DNA of 64,000 nucleotides. It comes from Bdellovibrionales bacterium. Lineage in GTDB: Bacteria > Bdellovibrionota > UBA2428. Below are positions 18,436 through 27,130 of the stretch, in pieces. Numbering within the stretch: position 1 is the first letter of the stretch; every line of letters begins with the position of its first letter. The stretch spans positions 34,052 through 98,051 of the forward strand of contig JAFEAR010000236.1 of NCBI GenBank assembly GCA_018266335.1. Reading direction: 5' to 3'. A program made the position numbers and the translations under genes. A model generated the notes under the pieces. It did not search any database and was not told the origin of the DNA. It worked only from the letters and a program-made list of their open reading frames with translations.

Positions 18436-18643
18436 CGTTCACCTCGGAGGCGATGCGTTCTCGGGCGACGGCGACTACGTCCTCGGCCATGCTGTCCCCG
18501 GTTGCCAGCAACATGGGCGCTGGCAGCCCTTGGTCGATGAACAGGCTCCAGTCGAGCTGGTGGCGCGCGAACCACTCCCGCGCGCCACGATTGCAGTAGC
18601 CCAGGCGACGCATGTCACCATGGGTCACCAGAATGTCAGTCAT
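18425..18643 (-). CDS. Small phage tail-assembly protein, function unknown
   Basis: This is a 72-residue protein, MTDILVTHGDMRRLGYCNRG and onward, with a helical, acidic C-terminus. Small proteins of this kind (with RRLGYCNRGARE and WSLFIDQG) regularly sit between the tail membrane-anchored small protein and the tail-tip gene in related prophages. The start overlaps the stop of the upstream gene by 4 bp, and its own end overlaps the tail-tip gene. No enzymatic motif is visible. Confidence 0.7.
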   Translation of the reverse strand: MTDILVTHGDMRRLGYCNRGAREWFARHQLDWSLFIDQGLPAPMLLATGDSMAEDVVAVARERIASEVNDGR

Positions 18644-18870
18644 TTCTTTCCACCTTTGGATTTGATCGGCGTGGTGCGCAGATCGCCGTACCAGACCACG
18701 TTGGCGCTCTTCACCAGCACACTGCCGAACACGACCGGCACGGGACGGCCTTCATCGGCGGTCGGCGCATCGAAGTCTTTGAGTTCTGCGGCCTGGGGCT
18801 GTGGTGTCTTGGGTTGCAACGCGTACTGAATCAGTACGCTGACGATCAGAACGGCAATGGCGGCCCACAT
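18640..18870 (-). CDS. Small phage tail protein with N-terminal hydrophobic segment
   Basis: A 76-residue protein starting MWAAIAVLIVSVLIQYAL (ATG 18870). The first 16 residues form a hydrophobic helix, followed by a Pro/Gln-rich linker and a conserved core, DEGRPVPVVFGSVLVKSANVVW. This core resembles the first domain of tail-tip proteins, as if a part of the hub were encoded separately. The role is probably tail-tip assembly. The start is supported by its position 23 nt after the preceding stop; the longer frame upstream is a shadow. Confidence 0.65.
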   Translation of the reverse strand: MWAAIAVLIVSVLIQYALQPKTPQPQAAELKDFDAPTADEGRPVPVVFGSVLVKSANVVWYGDLRTTPIKSKGGKK

Positions 18871-18893
18871 AGGAATCCCTCGGCTACTTGGTC

Positions 18894-19703
18894 TCAGTAA
18901 ATCGGGCTGCCGCCGAAGGGGTTCTTCGTCGGGATGAATGGGAAGCCACCGAAGTTGGCGCTGTTGCCGAGCTTCGCGTGGCAGGTATTCAAGGTGCGAT
19001 CGCAGCCGGGGTACAGATAGATGGCATCTCCGATGGCGAGCCCTGGTGGTACGGCCGACAAAGTGATGGCATCGGCGTTGTGGCCGACGATCATGCGTTT
19101 CTCGGTGATGCCGTTGGCCGCCCAGGTCGCATAGCCGCCCGCGAAGTGCCCGACGGCATACCCTGCAGCGGCCGGAACACTCAGTAATGTGCCGGCAATC
19201 GAGGTGACAGTCCCAGCGACCCGGAACACGACCGCGCTCGTCCCGCACGCTGTTCCGTAGAGCACATGTGGGCAGTTGCGTTGATACAGCCGACGCAGGC
19301 CGATGCGCTGCAAGCTGGTGTAAACCGGTTCGCAGTTGAGTTCGACGATCGACTCGCGCCATTCCGCGTTGAGCACACGTCCCATCCACACCGCGACCGT
19401 CTCGCCATCACCGCGATGTTGCCGATACAGCGTGAGCAAGGTGACTTCGGACGGTGGCGTCGAAATGAAACCCTGAGCGACCTCGACATCGCGCGCAAAG
19501 GTGATGCGCAGTCCCGCCTTGCCGATCTCCGTGGTCTGTTCGATGCTGCCGCGACTGATTGGAACAGCGCTGTAGGTGTAGGTCGCATACGTGGCATCCT
19601 GCGCGGCGCTGGTGTAACGCCAGGTTTCACCGCCTCGGCGAAACTCGTACAACTCCACTGGACTGCTGGCATCCGTGGATACTTCTCGGCTGGCGTAGGT
19701 CAT
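18894..19703 (-). CDS. Phage tail protein, BR0599/DUF2163 type
   Basis: The 269-residue protein fits the BR0599 family of tail proteins. Its features are an N-terminal beta domain (residues 1-150) and a C-terminal block with YPGCDRTLNTCHAKLGN and NFGGFPFIPTKNPFGG, the family signature. The cysteines in RNCPHVLYGTACG and CDRTLNTC may bind metal or form a cluster. In other phages this gene lies between the distal tail and hub genes and is taken to be part of the tail tip. ATG 19703 overlaps the previous stop by 4 bp. Confidence 0.8.
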   Translation of the reverse strand: MTYASREVSTDASSPVELYEFRRGGETWRYTSAAQDATYATYTYSAVPISRGSIEQTTEIGKAGLRITFARDVEVAQGFISTPPSEVTLLTLYRQHRGDGETVAVWMGRVLNAEWRESIVELNCEPVYTSLQRIGLRRLYQRNCPHVLYGTACGTSAVVFRVAGTVTSIAGTLLSVPAAAGYAVGHFAGGYATWAANGITEKRMIVGHNADAITLSAVPPGLAIGDAIYLYPGCDRTLNTCHAKLGNSANFGGFPFIPTKNPFGGSPIY

Positions 19704-21391
19704 GTGTCATCCCGAATGCTTCTGACGGAGATGGACACCTCCGCCATATCGTCAGTGTGGTGAGCCAGTTCGATGGCATCGCTGTCCAGGCGCACCAGCT
19801 TCATGAAAGACACATGCCGGATCTGCTCTGGCAGCAGTGCCGCGCCCACCACGTTGTCGATGGCGATGCTTTCAGTGCTGGGTGTAAGAGCTGTGGCGCC
19901 CGTGATGCGCCGGTAGTAGCGGCTGCCGGACGTGGTGGCAATCATGATGTCGCGCCGCCCAACGGCGGCCGGCACGTTGGCGGCGTAGGCGCGGTTCTCC
20001 ACGGTGATGGCCGAGTCGAAGGCGCCGATGGGGCTTACTACCTTCAAGTCCGACTGGAAACTGGGCATCCAGAACGCCGTCAGTCTGCCGGCGCGAGCGG
20101 CCAACCAGGACCGGAATGCCGCGATCGCGGCGCGGCCGCTGATCAGCCAGCGATGCGTCCGGCGCACGGTGCCAATCCCCGACAGGTCATCGATGGTGCG
20201 CCGGCCCGTCAGGAAATCCAGCTCGTTGAGCTTGCGGGCGTAGTCGGTGTCGACATCCTCGGTCCAATTGGTGGCGGTAAGCAGGACTGGGTAGCCCCGG
20301 TAATCCAACGTCTCGGTGGCAGCGGGCAGCAACCACTCGTCCTCGAGTTGGAAGCGGACCGTGGCCCGGCCGATGGCATCGCTCAAGTAGGTCAGGCCGA
20401 GTTCGTTCTGCACCCGTGCAGGTTGGACAGGCAGGATCTTGGTGCCAACCGGCCAGGTCGAATCCAGCGGGCTCTTGATGGTCAGCGACGTGGGCAGGAC
20501 CGCTGTGATCTCAGCGAACTCGGATTCCGTTCCCAGAACCAGTCCCACCAAGCCGCCGACGGCAAAGTCTCGATTCGCAGTCGTCACGGAAATGGACGTC
20601 GCGCCGGCAGGAATGGGGTTTGCTGCAAGCGCGACATCGGTCCAAAGCGGCAAGCCGAACACTCGTGCCTGCCAGGACAGCAACAGGTTCTCCATCTTCA
20701 CGCGCTCGGTGTCTGAGCCGACCAGAGCGCTGTACTCGAAGCTGCGCCTGGCCCCGGCGCGCAAACGCACGCGCTGCTCAAAACCAGCATGAGACTCCAT
20801 CACATCGGTGAGCCATTCCAGCCGTTCGACAACTGGCTGTACCCAGTTCGGCGCAATGATCCAACCGACGATGCGACGCCCGGTCGCCTGCAAGGTGGAA
20901 CTGTCGAGGGCAAACGCGAAAACGAACGTTGCGTTCACCGTAGGCGGACCATTCGGCGTGACCGCGAGTGTGTAGAGCCGCGATTCATTGGCGGCAAACA
21001 CGGTCGGCGCCGGCGCTGGACCGGTCAGCGTCATGCCTTCCGCCCCGGTGGCGGTGATCGAGGCCAGGTTGTTCGGTGTCAGCCTCGCATTCCAGACCTC
21101 GATCGTGCGGCTTTGCTCCGAGGCGAGGCTGCCAAGATTGATGCGCCCGGGCAGCAGGTGCACACGGAAGTAGTAGTCCTCGAAGTAGCTCGGCACCTGC
21201 ATGCCGGTCAGCGCCCGCTGCGCAGGAACCGTGATGTCGGTTGCGTAGCTTCGTGCTCCATTCTCCGCCCGTGGCGAATCGCTGGCGGTGTACGGATAGA
21301 TCGCGGCAACCTGATACCCGTCGATGCTCAGGAGCGGGTTCAGTGAGCCAGCCTGGGCGCGATCGAGCACCATGCCTGTCAGGACGGGCAT
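19700..21391 (-). CDS. Phage minor tail structural protein
   Basis: A 563-residue protein with a predominantly beta composition and no enzymatic motif. It begins MPVLTGMVLDRAQAGSLNPL and has a central region (ERVKMENLLLSWQARVFGLP) found in tail proteins next to the BR0599 gene. Probably a distal-tail or baseplate component. Overlap with the next gene is 4 bp. The space of 33 nt to the upstream gene stop has no clear promoter, so it belongs to the late operon. Confidence 0.7.
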   Translation of the reverse strand: MPVLTGMVLDRAQAGSLNPLLSIDGYQVAAIYPYTASDSPRAENGARSYATDITVPAQRALTGMQVPSYFEDYYFRVHLLPGRINLGSLASEQSRTIEVWNARLTPNNLASITATGAEGMTLTGPAPAPTVFAANESRLYTLAVTPNGPPTVNATFVFAFALDSSTLQATGRRIVGWIIAPNWVQPVVERLEWLTDVMESHAGFEQRVRLRAGARRSFEYSALVGSDTERVKMENLLLSWQARVFGLPLWTDVALAANPIPAGATSISVTTANRDFAVGGLVGLVLGTESEFAEITAVLPTSLTIKSPLDSTWPVGTKILPVQPARVQNELGLTYLSDAIGRATVRFQLEDEWLLPAATETLDYRGYPVLLTATNWTEDVDTDYARKLNELDFLTGRRTIDDLSGIGTVRRTHRWLISGRAAIAAFRSWLAARAGRLTAFWMPSFQSDLKVVSPIGAFDSAITVENRAYAANVPAAVGRRDIMIATTSGSRYYRRITGATALTPSTESIAIDNVVGAALLPEQIRHVSFMKLVRLDSDAIELAHHTDDMAEVSISVRSIRDDT

Positions 21392-21424
21392 GTCAAAGCT
21401 CTCGGTTGAGGTAAATGTGGAGGA

Positions 21425-22357
21425 TCAGGGGCCGTCGTAGCGGACTGCCATCGCGATCGTTCCCGAGTGGGTCGCGCCGTTGTAGGGCGACGCGGCTCGG
21501 CTCGCGGTGTTTTTTCGATACACCGGCGCGATGAACCAGCGCTCCGAGCCGAGCGTCAGGATCTGGCTGTCATCGATGTTGTCGTTGCGCGTCATCCGCA
21601 GATGCGGAAGCTCCGCGACATGCGACCAGAAGCTGGAGGGCTGCGCCGCCATGATGTGGATGCGCGTCAGCACGGCCTCTCCGTTCCAGTTGTTCGGCTG
21701 GGTCAGCAGCAGCGTGGGAACCGCGATGGTGGCGCGGGCATTATTCGGATTCGCCGTGGAGACGCCCACGGGGTTGTTCCACCAGCCGTGACCGTTGAAG
21801 TTCAGGTAGATCGAGCTGTTCTGGACACCAGTGGTGTCGTTGGATTGCCAGAACGGTGCGCCCGAGGTGTTGCCGCCACCGCTGCCGGTGCTGCCATTCG
21901 AGTCGATCGCCACACCAGCGCTGGTGCTGATGTCGGAGGTCGCGGTGCCCCAATGCCAGATGGCATTGCCGAGCACGCCAAAGCCGCGGGCCTGGCCGAT
22001 CGCCAGCCATTGCCACCACATCACCTGGTAGTTGACGGCCACAATGATGTCGTCCGGGGCCGTGTGCACGAAGATGTGGTAGGTCACGGGGTAGCTCAGC
22101 AGCGTGTTGCCCGCCTGCCCCAGTCGGTTGGTGATGCCGACGAGTTTGGCGGCTGGCGTGTTCAGCGTGGCGCCGGAGTAGCCAAGGGCGGCCTGCACCA
22201 GGAGGTTCAAGCCGCTGACCGTCAGGCGACCGTAGATGTCGCCCTTGTAGAGCATGCTGTTGCCGGCGTCCCAGGACCAACCGTTGTCGGTTCCGGCAGT
22301 GACCACGGCATTGAGCAGATCGCTGGCGCTGTTGGCCAGCCCGGTGACGTAAGGCAT
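21425..22357 (-). CDS. Phage structural protein, Gly/Asn/Trp-rich, unknown
   Basis: This 310-residue protein begins MPYVTGLANSASDLLNAVV (ATG 22357, 4-bp overlap with the upstream stop). It is rich in Trp, Asn and Gly (WWQWLAIGQARGFG, NGHGWWNNPVG, NGSTGSGGGNTSG), typical of exposed virion beta proteins. A WFIAPVYRKN segment near the end suggests an attachment or decoration role. The larger open frame covering 21425-23989 is a chance merger with antisense-like sequence. I do not recognise the family. It is paired with the following similar-sized unknown protein. Confidence 0.65.
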   Translation of the reverse strand: MPYVTGLANSASDLLNAVVTAGTDNGWSWDAGNSMLYKGDIYGRLTVSGLNLLVQAALGYSGATLNTPAAKLVGITNRLGQAGNTLLSYPVTYHIFVHTAPDDIIVAVNYQVMWWQWLAIGQARGFGVLGNAIWHWGTATSDISTSAGVAIDSNGSTGSGGGNTSGAPFWQSNDTTGVQNSSIYLNFNGHGWWNNPVGVSTANPNNARATIAVPTLLLTQPNNWNGEAVLTRIHIMAAQPSSFWSHVAELPHLRMTRNDNIDDSQILTLGSERWFIAPVYRKNTASRAASPYNGATHSGTIAMAVRYDGP

Positions 22358-23187
22358 CAGGAGAGCTCCAGCGCGATGTAGTCGCCAAACGACGTGCGGC
22401 CGACGTCCTGGATGACGACGTAGTTCTTGCCGTCGATGACGAGGGTGTTCTCGACGACGTTGTCGAAGCCGGTGATGTGATAGATCCCGTCCAGTGCGCC
22501 GTAGATGTTTCCGGAGTCGTAGAGCATCACCGGGTAGAGCGCGTAAGTGGTCTCCGCCGGTCGACAGGCATTGGCCATCGTCGATTGACCCCAGGGCGTG
22601 GCGAGTGGCGCCTTCCATGTGCCGTCGTTGAAGTGCATGCGCAGGTTGTTGCGATTGCCCTTCCACGGCATGGTGTGAGTGGTCTCGGAGTAGCGCGTGG
22701 CCGATGCGCTGGTCAGCATGCCGGCCGCGAATAGCGGCTGGGGATACTGACCTGGTGACGCATAGGGGAAAAACTTGCCGATGCCGAAGGATTCGTACAC
22801 GGGCGTGCCGACCTTCATCGCCACATTCAGCCGCTGACCGTTGACGGAGAGCCAGTAGTCGATGCGTTGGTTGTGCGCGGGCACACCAAGTACCGGCGAG
22901 ATGCCCGGCTGGGTCAGGAACGAGTTGGCCGCGACATAGCCTTTCATGGTCGCAACCGCCAGGTTGTAGTAGTCCGCGTTGCTGTCCTGGTAGCAGTAGA
23001 CCCCACAGAAGATCTGCTCGGTACCGGACAGGCCAGGCGCCATCATCAGCAGTTCGCGGTTCGTAATGGCGGTGTCGTACCGGAGGATGGTCCAACCCTC
23101 GGCCAGGCAGACGTCGCGAATCGTCTCCAGCATCTTGTAGTGGGCGAGCATCGTCGTGTTGTCGACGAAGCCGACGTAGGCAGTCAT
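22357..23187 (-). CDS. Phage structural protein, unknown (companion of 21425 gene)
   Basis: A 276-residue protein, MTAYVGFVDNTTMLAHYKML and onward, directly downstream of the tape measure gene. It has a short N-terminal helix (TIRDVCLAEGWTILRYD), then beta-rich sequence. Like its neighbour, its first helix is followed by a stretch resembling GWTILRYD/GWSWDAG, hinting that the two proteins share an N-terminal fold. Probably a tail-tip or receptor-interacting component, by position only. Confidence 0.65.
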   Translation of the reverse strand: MTAYVGFVDNTTMLAHYKMLETIRDVCLAEGWTILRYDTAITNRELLMMAPGLSGTEQIFCGVYCYQDSNADYYNLAVATMKGYVAANSFLTQPGISPVLGVPAHNQRIDYWLSVNGQRLNVAMKVGTPVYESFGIGKFFPYASPGQYPQPLFAAGMLTSASATRYSETTHTMPWKGNRNNLRMHFNDGTWKAPLATPWGQSTMANACRPAETTYALYPVMLYDSGNIYGALDGIYHITGFDNVVENTLVIDGKNYVVIQDVGRTSFGDYIALELS

Positions 23188-23217
23188 ATGTGTGGTCCTT
23201 GCTGGATCGGGTTTTAG

Positions 23218-25905
23218 TCAGCCCAGCACCTGCCGCACCGCGCCCGCGTTGCGCTGCAGGATGTTGAGGATGGTTTTTTCGCCCGAGGACGAGTTGAGGT
23301 AATCGGCGGCCATCGCCGGGTCGATGACGTTGACGATGCGCACCGCTTGCCCTTGTGCTTGCTGGGGCGGTGCTTCCGGCACCAGACCGCCGGCGGCGAA
23401 GGCCAGACCATGGCCCGTGACGCGCGGCCCGGACGACAGGCCGTTGATGGACTGCAAAAAGTCCACGCCGACCCGTTTCACTGCAACGGCATTCATGACG
23501 AACTCGCCGGCGGACAGGCGCGCCGGAATCGAATCCGAGGTCGCTGTGCCAGGACCTGTCACCAATCCACCTGAGGCGAACTTCTTGGCGTTGCCAAGCA
23601 GCCCCATCACCGTCGCGACCATGGCGACCATCGCCGCTATCGCAAGCGCCGGTCCCACATAAGGGATGGAGGCTTGTGAAGCCGCCGCACCGGCGCCCGC
23701 CTTGGCAGCGTCCATCGAGACCACGGCGGTGGTTTCCGCGGATTTCTGCGCGACGGTCGTCGCGCTGGCCGCAGCGTCCACCGCCTGTTCCTGCTGCACG
23801 AAGCCCAGCTTGAGTGCCAGCATGCGCGCCTGCATCGCGATCCACTGTTGGAAGGGCTGAATGACGATCTGTTGCAAGAAGGCGTCGGCCACTTGCTGGA
23901 AGATATTGGCAAGAGCGCTGCGCCAGGTTTGCGCACCGGTGATCATCCCGTTGAGTGCGCCGCCGAAGCTCTCGCCGATGCGGTTCCACAGCGGAGCCAT
24001 TTCATCGACGACCAGCTTCGTGCGCTCCAGCTCGTTGCGCCATGCCTGCACCCGCACGACCGCGTCAGGGCCGATGGCTTGCGCCGCCTGCTGCATGGTC
24101 GGCAGCAGCCGCTCCATTTCAGTGGCCGATTGCTGCTGCAGTGCCACGATCTGCTGACGGGCCTGGGCCTCAGTCAACAATCCCGCCTGCTGCTGGGTCT
24201 GAATGGCTTCTTGCGCATTGCGCAGTCGTTCGGTCACCAGCCGCCACTCGGTTTCCAACGCAGCCAGGTTGGCTTGCGCCGCTTTCACGTCGATCAGCCG
24301 ATCGATCAGTGAAACGCCGTCGGCATCGCTCTCGGCCAACAGTCGGGCCTTCAAGTCTCGGTAACCGCGCTCGATTGCGGCTCGACGGTCGACGGCACTG
24401 GATTGCCCAGTGATCTGCGCCAGTTCCTCGCGGGCCTGGGTCAGCGCATCGGCCAACTCGCGTTCGGCATCGGCGGCCTTGCGTGCGTTCGCGACTTCGA
24501 CATCGGCTCGTTTGTTGTTGAGCACGATGAGATCGGCCTCGATCTTCGCTACCTCGGCTTTGGCCTTGAGTCGCGCGCCCTCGTCAGATCCCGATGTGGC
24601 GATACGCTGTTGCTCCGCCAGCAAGGATCGCGTGCGGGCGATCTCGGCATCAATCTCGCGGGTTTCCAATGCGCTCTTGGCGGCGTAGTAGTCCGCCAAC
24701 GAGATCAAGCGCCCATCGAGCGCCTCGTCGAGGTCGCGTGATTGCCGATCCAGCGCATCTTTGAGCAGCTTCAGCTCGGCATCGGCCAGTGCCTTGGCCA
24801 ACGCCAACCGGGCAGCCCCATTGTCTCCGGAGGCCCTTCCTGGAGTGCGCAGACGATCGATCAGAGTAGGATCGGCAACGATTGCCGGCGCACGCACTTC
24901 GATCGGCTTCGGGTCGAACAGGCTGTCGCGGAAGCTCGCCAATTCGTCCAGGCGCTGAACCAGGCTGCCCTTGAGTTCCGTGATGATGGCTTTCGCGCCG
25001 GACACGTTGCCCGACAGCGCCTCGACGGCGGCCGCCATGCCGGCCCCAATGGCTTCGCCCAGCGCCACGAAGGCCTTGCCGACGGTGGCGGCACCCAGCG
25101 CCAGGGTTTTCAGGACCAGGACCACACCGTCCAGGATGGCGCGCAGCGAACCGCCCTGTTTTGCCGACTCCACCATCCCATTGGCCATCTCGTTCATGGC
25201 CGGCAGGAAGGCTTCGATGACTCGGTTGCCGATGCTGGAGATCGCCAGCCGTACCTTGGCGAGCGAGTCGTTGAACACCTCGGCCTGCGCCGCCGTGTCG
25301 CCGCCAATCTGCACGCCCAGCGCCTGTAGTTCGGCAGTCAACGCTTCGACGCCATCCCGCCCCTGGTTGAGGAACGGAATGAGATCGGCACCCGATTTGC
25401 CGAAGAGATCCACCGCGAGCGCGGTCTTTTCGGCTCCATCCGGCATCGCCTTGAAGCGGTCGGTCAGATCGAGCAGAACCTGATCCGTCGCCCGCAGCGT
25501 CCCATCCTGGTTCTGGATGGCGACGCCGACCGCAGCGAATCCTCGTGCCGCCTCGTCCGATCCGGTGGCGGCATCTAGCATGCGGGTGGCGAGCTTGCGC
25601 AGGCCACCTTCGAACTTCTCTCCTGAGACGCCGGCGAGGTCCGCGACAGGGATCAGGGTCGACAGCGACTCGACGGTGATCCCCACCCGCTGCGACAGCT
25701 TGGACAGGGAGTCCGCCGAGTCCAGCGAGGCCTTGACCATCGCACCGAGCCCAGCCGCTGAGACAGCCAGACCCAGGGTGCCCAGCAGTCCATTTATGGA
25801 TCGCGCTGCGTTGCCAAGGTCTCCCAGATTGCGCTTGATGGAATCAAAGGCGCCACGGGTCTGGTCGACGGCAGTGATCAGGAGTTGGGCGCGGTTGTTT
25901 GCCAT
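23218..25905 (-). CDS. Phage tail tape measure protein
   Basis: The 895-residue protein sets tail length and helps DNA ejection. It is largely helical, with a tape-measure-type start (MANNRAQLLITAVDQTRGAF, then LSKLSQRVGITVESLS) and a long coiled middle (residues about 350-620, rich in Ala, Glu, Arg and Gln). A Gly/Ala-rich hydrophobic segment follows near 750-790 (VGPALAIAAMVAMVATVMGLLG), expected for the membrane-inserting part. The start ATG 25905 overlaps the upstream stop by 1 bp. It follows the frameshifting chaperone genes, as in lambda (G/GT then H). Confidence 0.92.
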   Translation of the reverse strand: MANNRAQLLITAVDQTRGAFDSIKRNLGDLGNAARSINGLLGTLGLAVSAAGLGAMVKASLDSADSLSKLSQRVGITVESLSTLIPVADLAGVSGEKFEGGLRKLATRMLDAATGSDEAARGFAAVGVAIQNQDGTLRATDQVLLDLTDRFKAMPDGAEKTALAVDLFGKSGADLIPFLNQGRDGVEALTAELQALGVQIGGDTAAQAEVFNDSLAKVRLAISSIGNRVIEAFLPAMNEMANGMVESAKQGGSLRAILDGVVLVLKTLALGAATVGKAFVALGEAIGAGMAAAVEALSGNVSGAKAIITELKGSLVQRLDELASFRDSLFDPKPIEVRAPAIVADPTLIDRLRTPGRASGDNGAARLALAKALADAELKLLKDALDRQSRDLDEALDGRLISLADYYAAKSALETREIDAEIARTRSLLAEQQRIATSGSDEGARLKAKAEVAKIEADLIVLNNKRADVEVANARKAADAERELADALTQAREELAQITGQSSAVDRRAAIERGYRDLKARLLAESDADGVSLIDRLIDVKAAQANLAALETEWRLVTERLRNAQEAIQTQQQAGLLTEAQARQQIVALQQQSATEMERLLPTMQQAAQAIGPDAVVRVQAWRNELERTKLVVDEMAPLWNRIGESFGGALNGMITGAQTWRSALANIFQQVADAFLQQIVIQPFQQWIAMQARMLALKLGFVQQEQAVDAAASATTVAQKSAETTAVVSMDAAKAGAGAAASQASIPYVGPALAIAAMVAMVATVMGLLGNAKKFASGGLVTGPGTATSDSIPARLSAGEFVMNAVAVKRVGVDFLQSINGLSSGPRVTGHGLAFAAGGLVPEAPPQQAQGQAVRIVNVIDPAMAADYLNSSSGEKTILNILQRNAGAVRQVLG

Positions 25906-26546
25906 CAGGATTTCGTCAGTTCTTTTTGGATTGCGCTTGCCAAGCGCGGCAGGGAACGCTGCACGGCACCGGTCAGGTCCAGTCGCCGCTTGAGCGACAC
26001 GGACTTGACCAGCACGGCGATCGGGATCTCCTGGCCGCGTTTGATCTGTTTGGCTCCGGTGCGCCCACGCTCGGCCCGCTTGAAGCGGTTGAGTTGGGAC
26101 GCGTTTTCACGAATGTTCTCGGCCATCAGGATGACCTTGCCGTTCTTCTCGACGAAAAAGGCGTTGCCTGATCGCAGCAGACCATCGATGACGGCCTTGA
26201 AGCGCTTCGGTCCGATTCGCCCCGGAAGTAACGGGATCAGCAGATTGCCGGAGACCGTTCCGCCTTTTTCGTGCAGCCCGAGCCAGGGAATCTTGCTGCC
26301 GATCAGCAAGGCCGGCAGTCGATCGGTCTTCTTGTCCAGCACCTTGGCCTGCATTGAGGAGACGAAGCTGTTGCGCTTGACGTTGAAGGCACCGCGCATC
26401 TGGGTGCGTGCCGCGTCGCGTACTTCGCGGCCACCGGATTGCATACCGCGCTTGAGAGCCGCCCGGATGGCATCGCGGCGCTCGGTGGACCATGCATTGA
26501 ATTGCCGAGCATCGAACAGTCCTGAGGCGGTCAGATCAATCTTCAC
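25905..26546 (-). CDS. DUF6441-type phage tail protein
   Basis: This basic 213-residue protein begins MKIDLTASGLFDARQFNAW. It has a conserved LHEKGGTVSGNLLIPLL-type segment near the middle and ends in a helix (LPRLASAIQKELTKS). The pattern fits the DUF6441 family found just before tape measure genes; a tail-completion or tube-assembly role is likely. Overlaps the GT frame end by 11 bp and the tape measure start by 1 bp. Confidence 0.7.
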   Translation of the reverse strand: MKIDLTASGLFDARQFNAWSTERRDAIRAALKRGMQSGGREVRDAARTQMRGAFNVKRNSFVSSMQAKVLDKKTDRLPALLIGSKIPWLGLHEKGGTVSGNLLIPLLPGRIGPKRFKAVIDGLLRSGNAFFVEKNGKVILMAENIRENASQLNRFKRAERGRTGAKQIKRGQEIPIAVLVKSVSLKRRLDLTGAVQRSLPRLASAIQKELTKS

Positions 26547-27122
26547 GATCGAGCTCCCGCTGTAGCCGTTCGATGGATCGCTTGTCGCCCTGGCAGGCCA
26601 CAGCGGTCAGGCCAAGAAGCAGGCTCGCGTGCTCGCGATCTCGTTGTGTTTCCGCATCGAGAAAGGCCGTCAGCTGGGCCAGCGTGTAGTCCAGGACATC
26701 CGGCAGCCGGTGCCCGGCATGGATCAAACGGTGGATGGCGCGAGCCCAGCCAAGGGACCGCTCATTTGCGCGTTGATCCGGGCGGCGGCGTGCTGGATCG
26801 TCGGCACCACCCGCTGCACGAAAAAATCCGCATTCACCTCGAACAAGGTGGTGGCCAGGCGTATGGCATCGTCCATCGCCAATGCCGCCACCCAGTCCTG
26901 GGGCTGGCGCGAGGCCACGGCGATTGCTTTGATCAGCGCTTCGCCGTGGTCGGCCAGCAGTTCGAGCCAATCCGGCTCGCCGTCGACCAACCGGTGCGCG
27001 AAGGGTCGAACCGCAGCAAGGAGCGCCGGGATTTCGCCGACACGAATCGGTGTGATCTCCAGCGCGATACCCGCGATTGCCAGGGATTGCGGAGCGGGAG
27101 GAAATGCATCGAAGTCGCTCAT
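26536..27122 (-). CDS. Tail assembly chaperone, frameshift product (GT-like)
   Basis: The second frame (ending 26536) stays open upstream through the end of the G-like gene but has no usable ATG or GTG near its conserved part, so it is probably made by a -1 frameshift at 26820-26826. The product would be 101 residues of the G-like protein joined to 94 residues read in the -1 frame (RAAGGADDP onward, then HAGHRLPDVLDYTLAQ and a helical, charged end). In lambda the GT protein links tail tube subunits and tape measure during assembly; this gene lies in the same place. The fusion is inferred. Confidence 0.75.
26724..27122 (-). CDS. Tail assembly chaperone (G-like, unshifted product)
   Basis: A 132-residue protein (MSDFDAFPPAPQSLAIAG and onward) between the tail tube and tape measure genes, the position of lambda gpG. 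ATG 27122 has GAGGTG just upstream; a GTG one codon earlier is also possible. The fold is mainly helical (ALIKAIAVASRQPQDWV, DAIRLATTLFEVNADFF). It ends 96 nt after the T6 run, giving the short G form in the ratio set by frameshift efficiency. Confidence 0.8.
   Translation of the reverse strand: MSDFDAFPPAPQSLAIAGIALEITPIRVGEIPALLAAVRPFAHRLVDGEPDWLELLADHGEALIKAIAVASRQPQDWVAALAMDDAIRLATTLFEVNADFFVQRVVPTIQHAAARINAQMSGPLAGLAPSTV
26820..26826 (-). promoter_or_regulatory. Programmed -1 ribosomal frameshift site T_TTT_TTC
   Basis: The minus strand reads TTTTTTC with zero-frame codons TTT (26825-26823) and TTC (26822-26820), the canonical X_XXY_YYZ arrangement. A run of six T is conspicuous in this GC-rich gene. 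Slipping back one base enters the open GT frame. Downstream GC-rich sequence could form the stimulating structure. Confidence 0.75.
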
Positions 27123-27130
27123 CACTCACC

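Noticed and set aside
21425..23989. Single 854-residue frame on the minus strand
   Set aside because: It is a chance extension; the real gene ends the frame at ATG 22357, and the upstream part is antisense or out-of-phase to the tape measure and structural genes.
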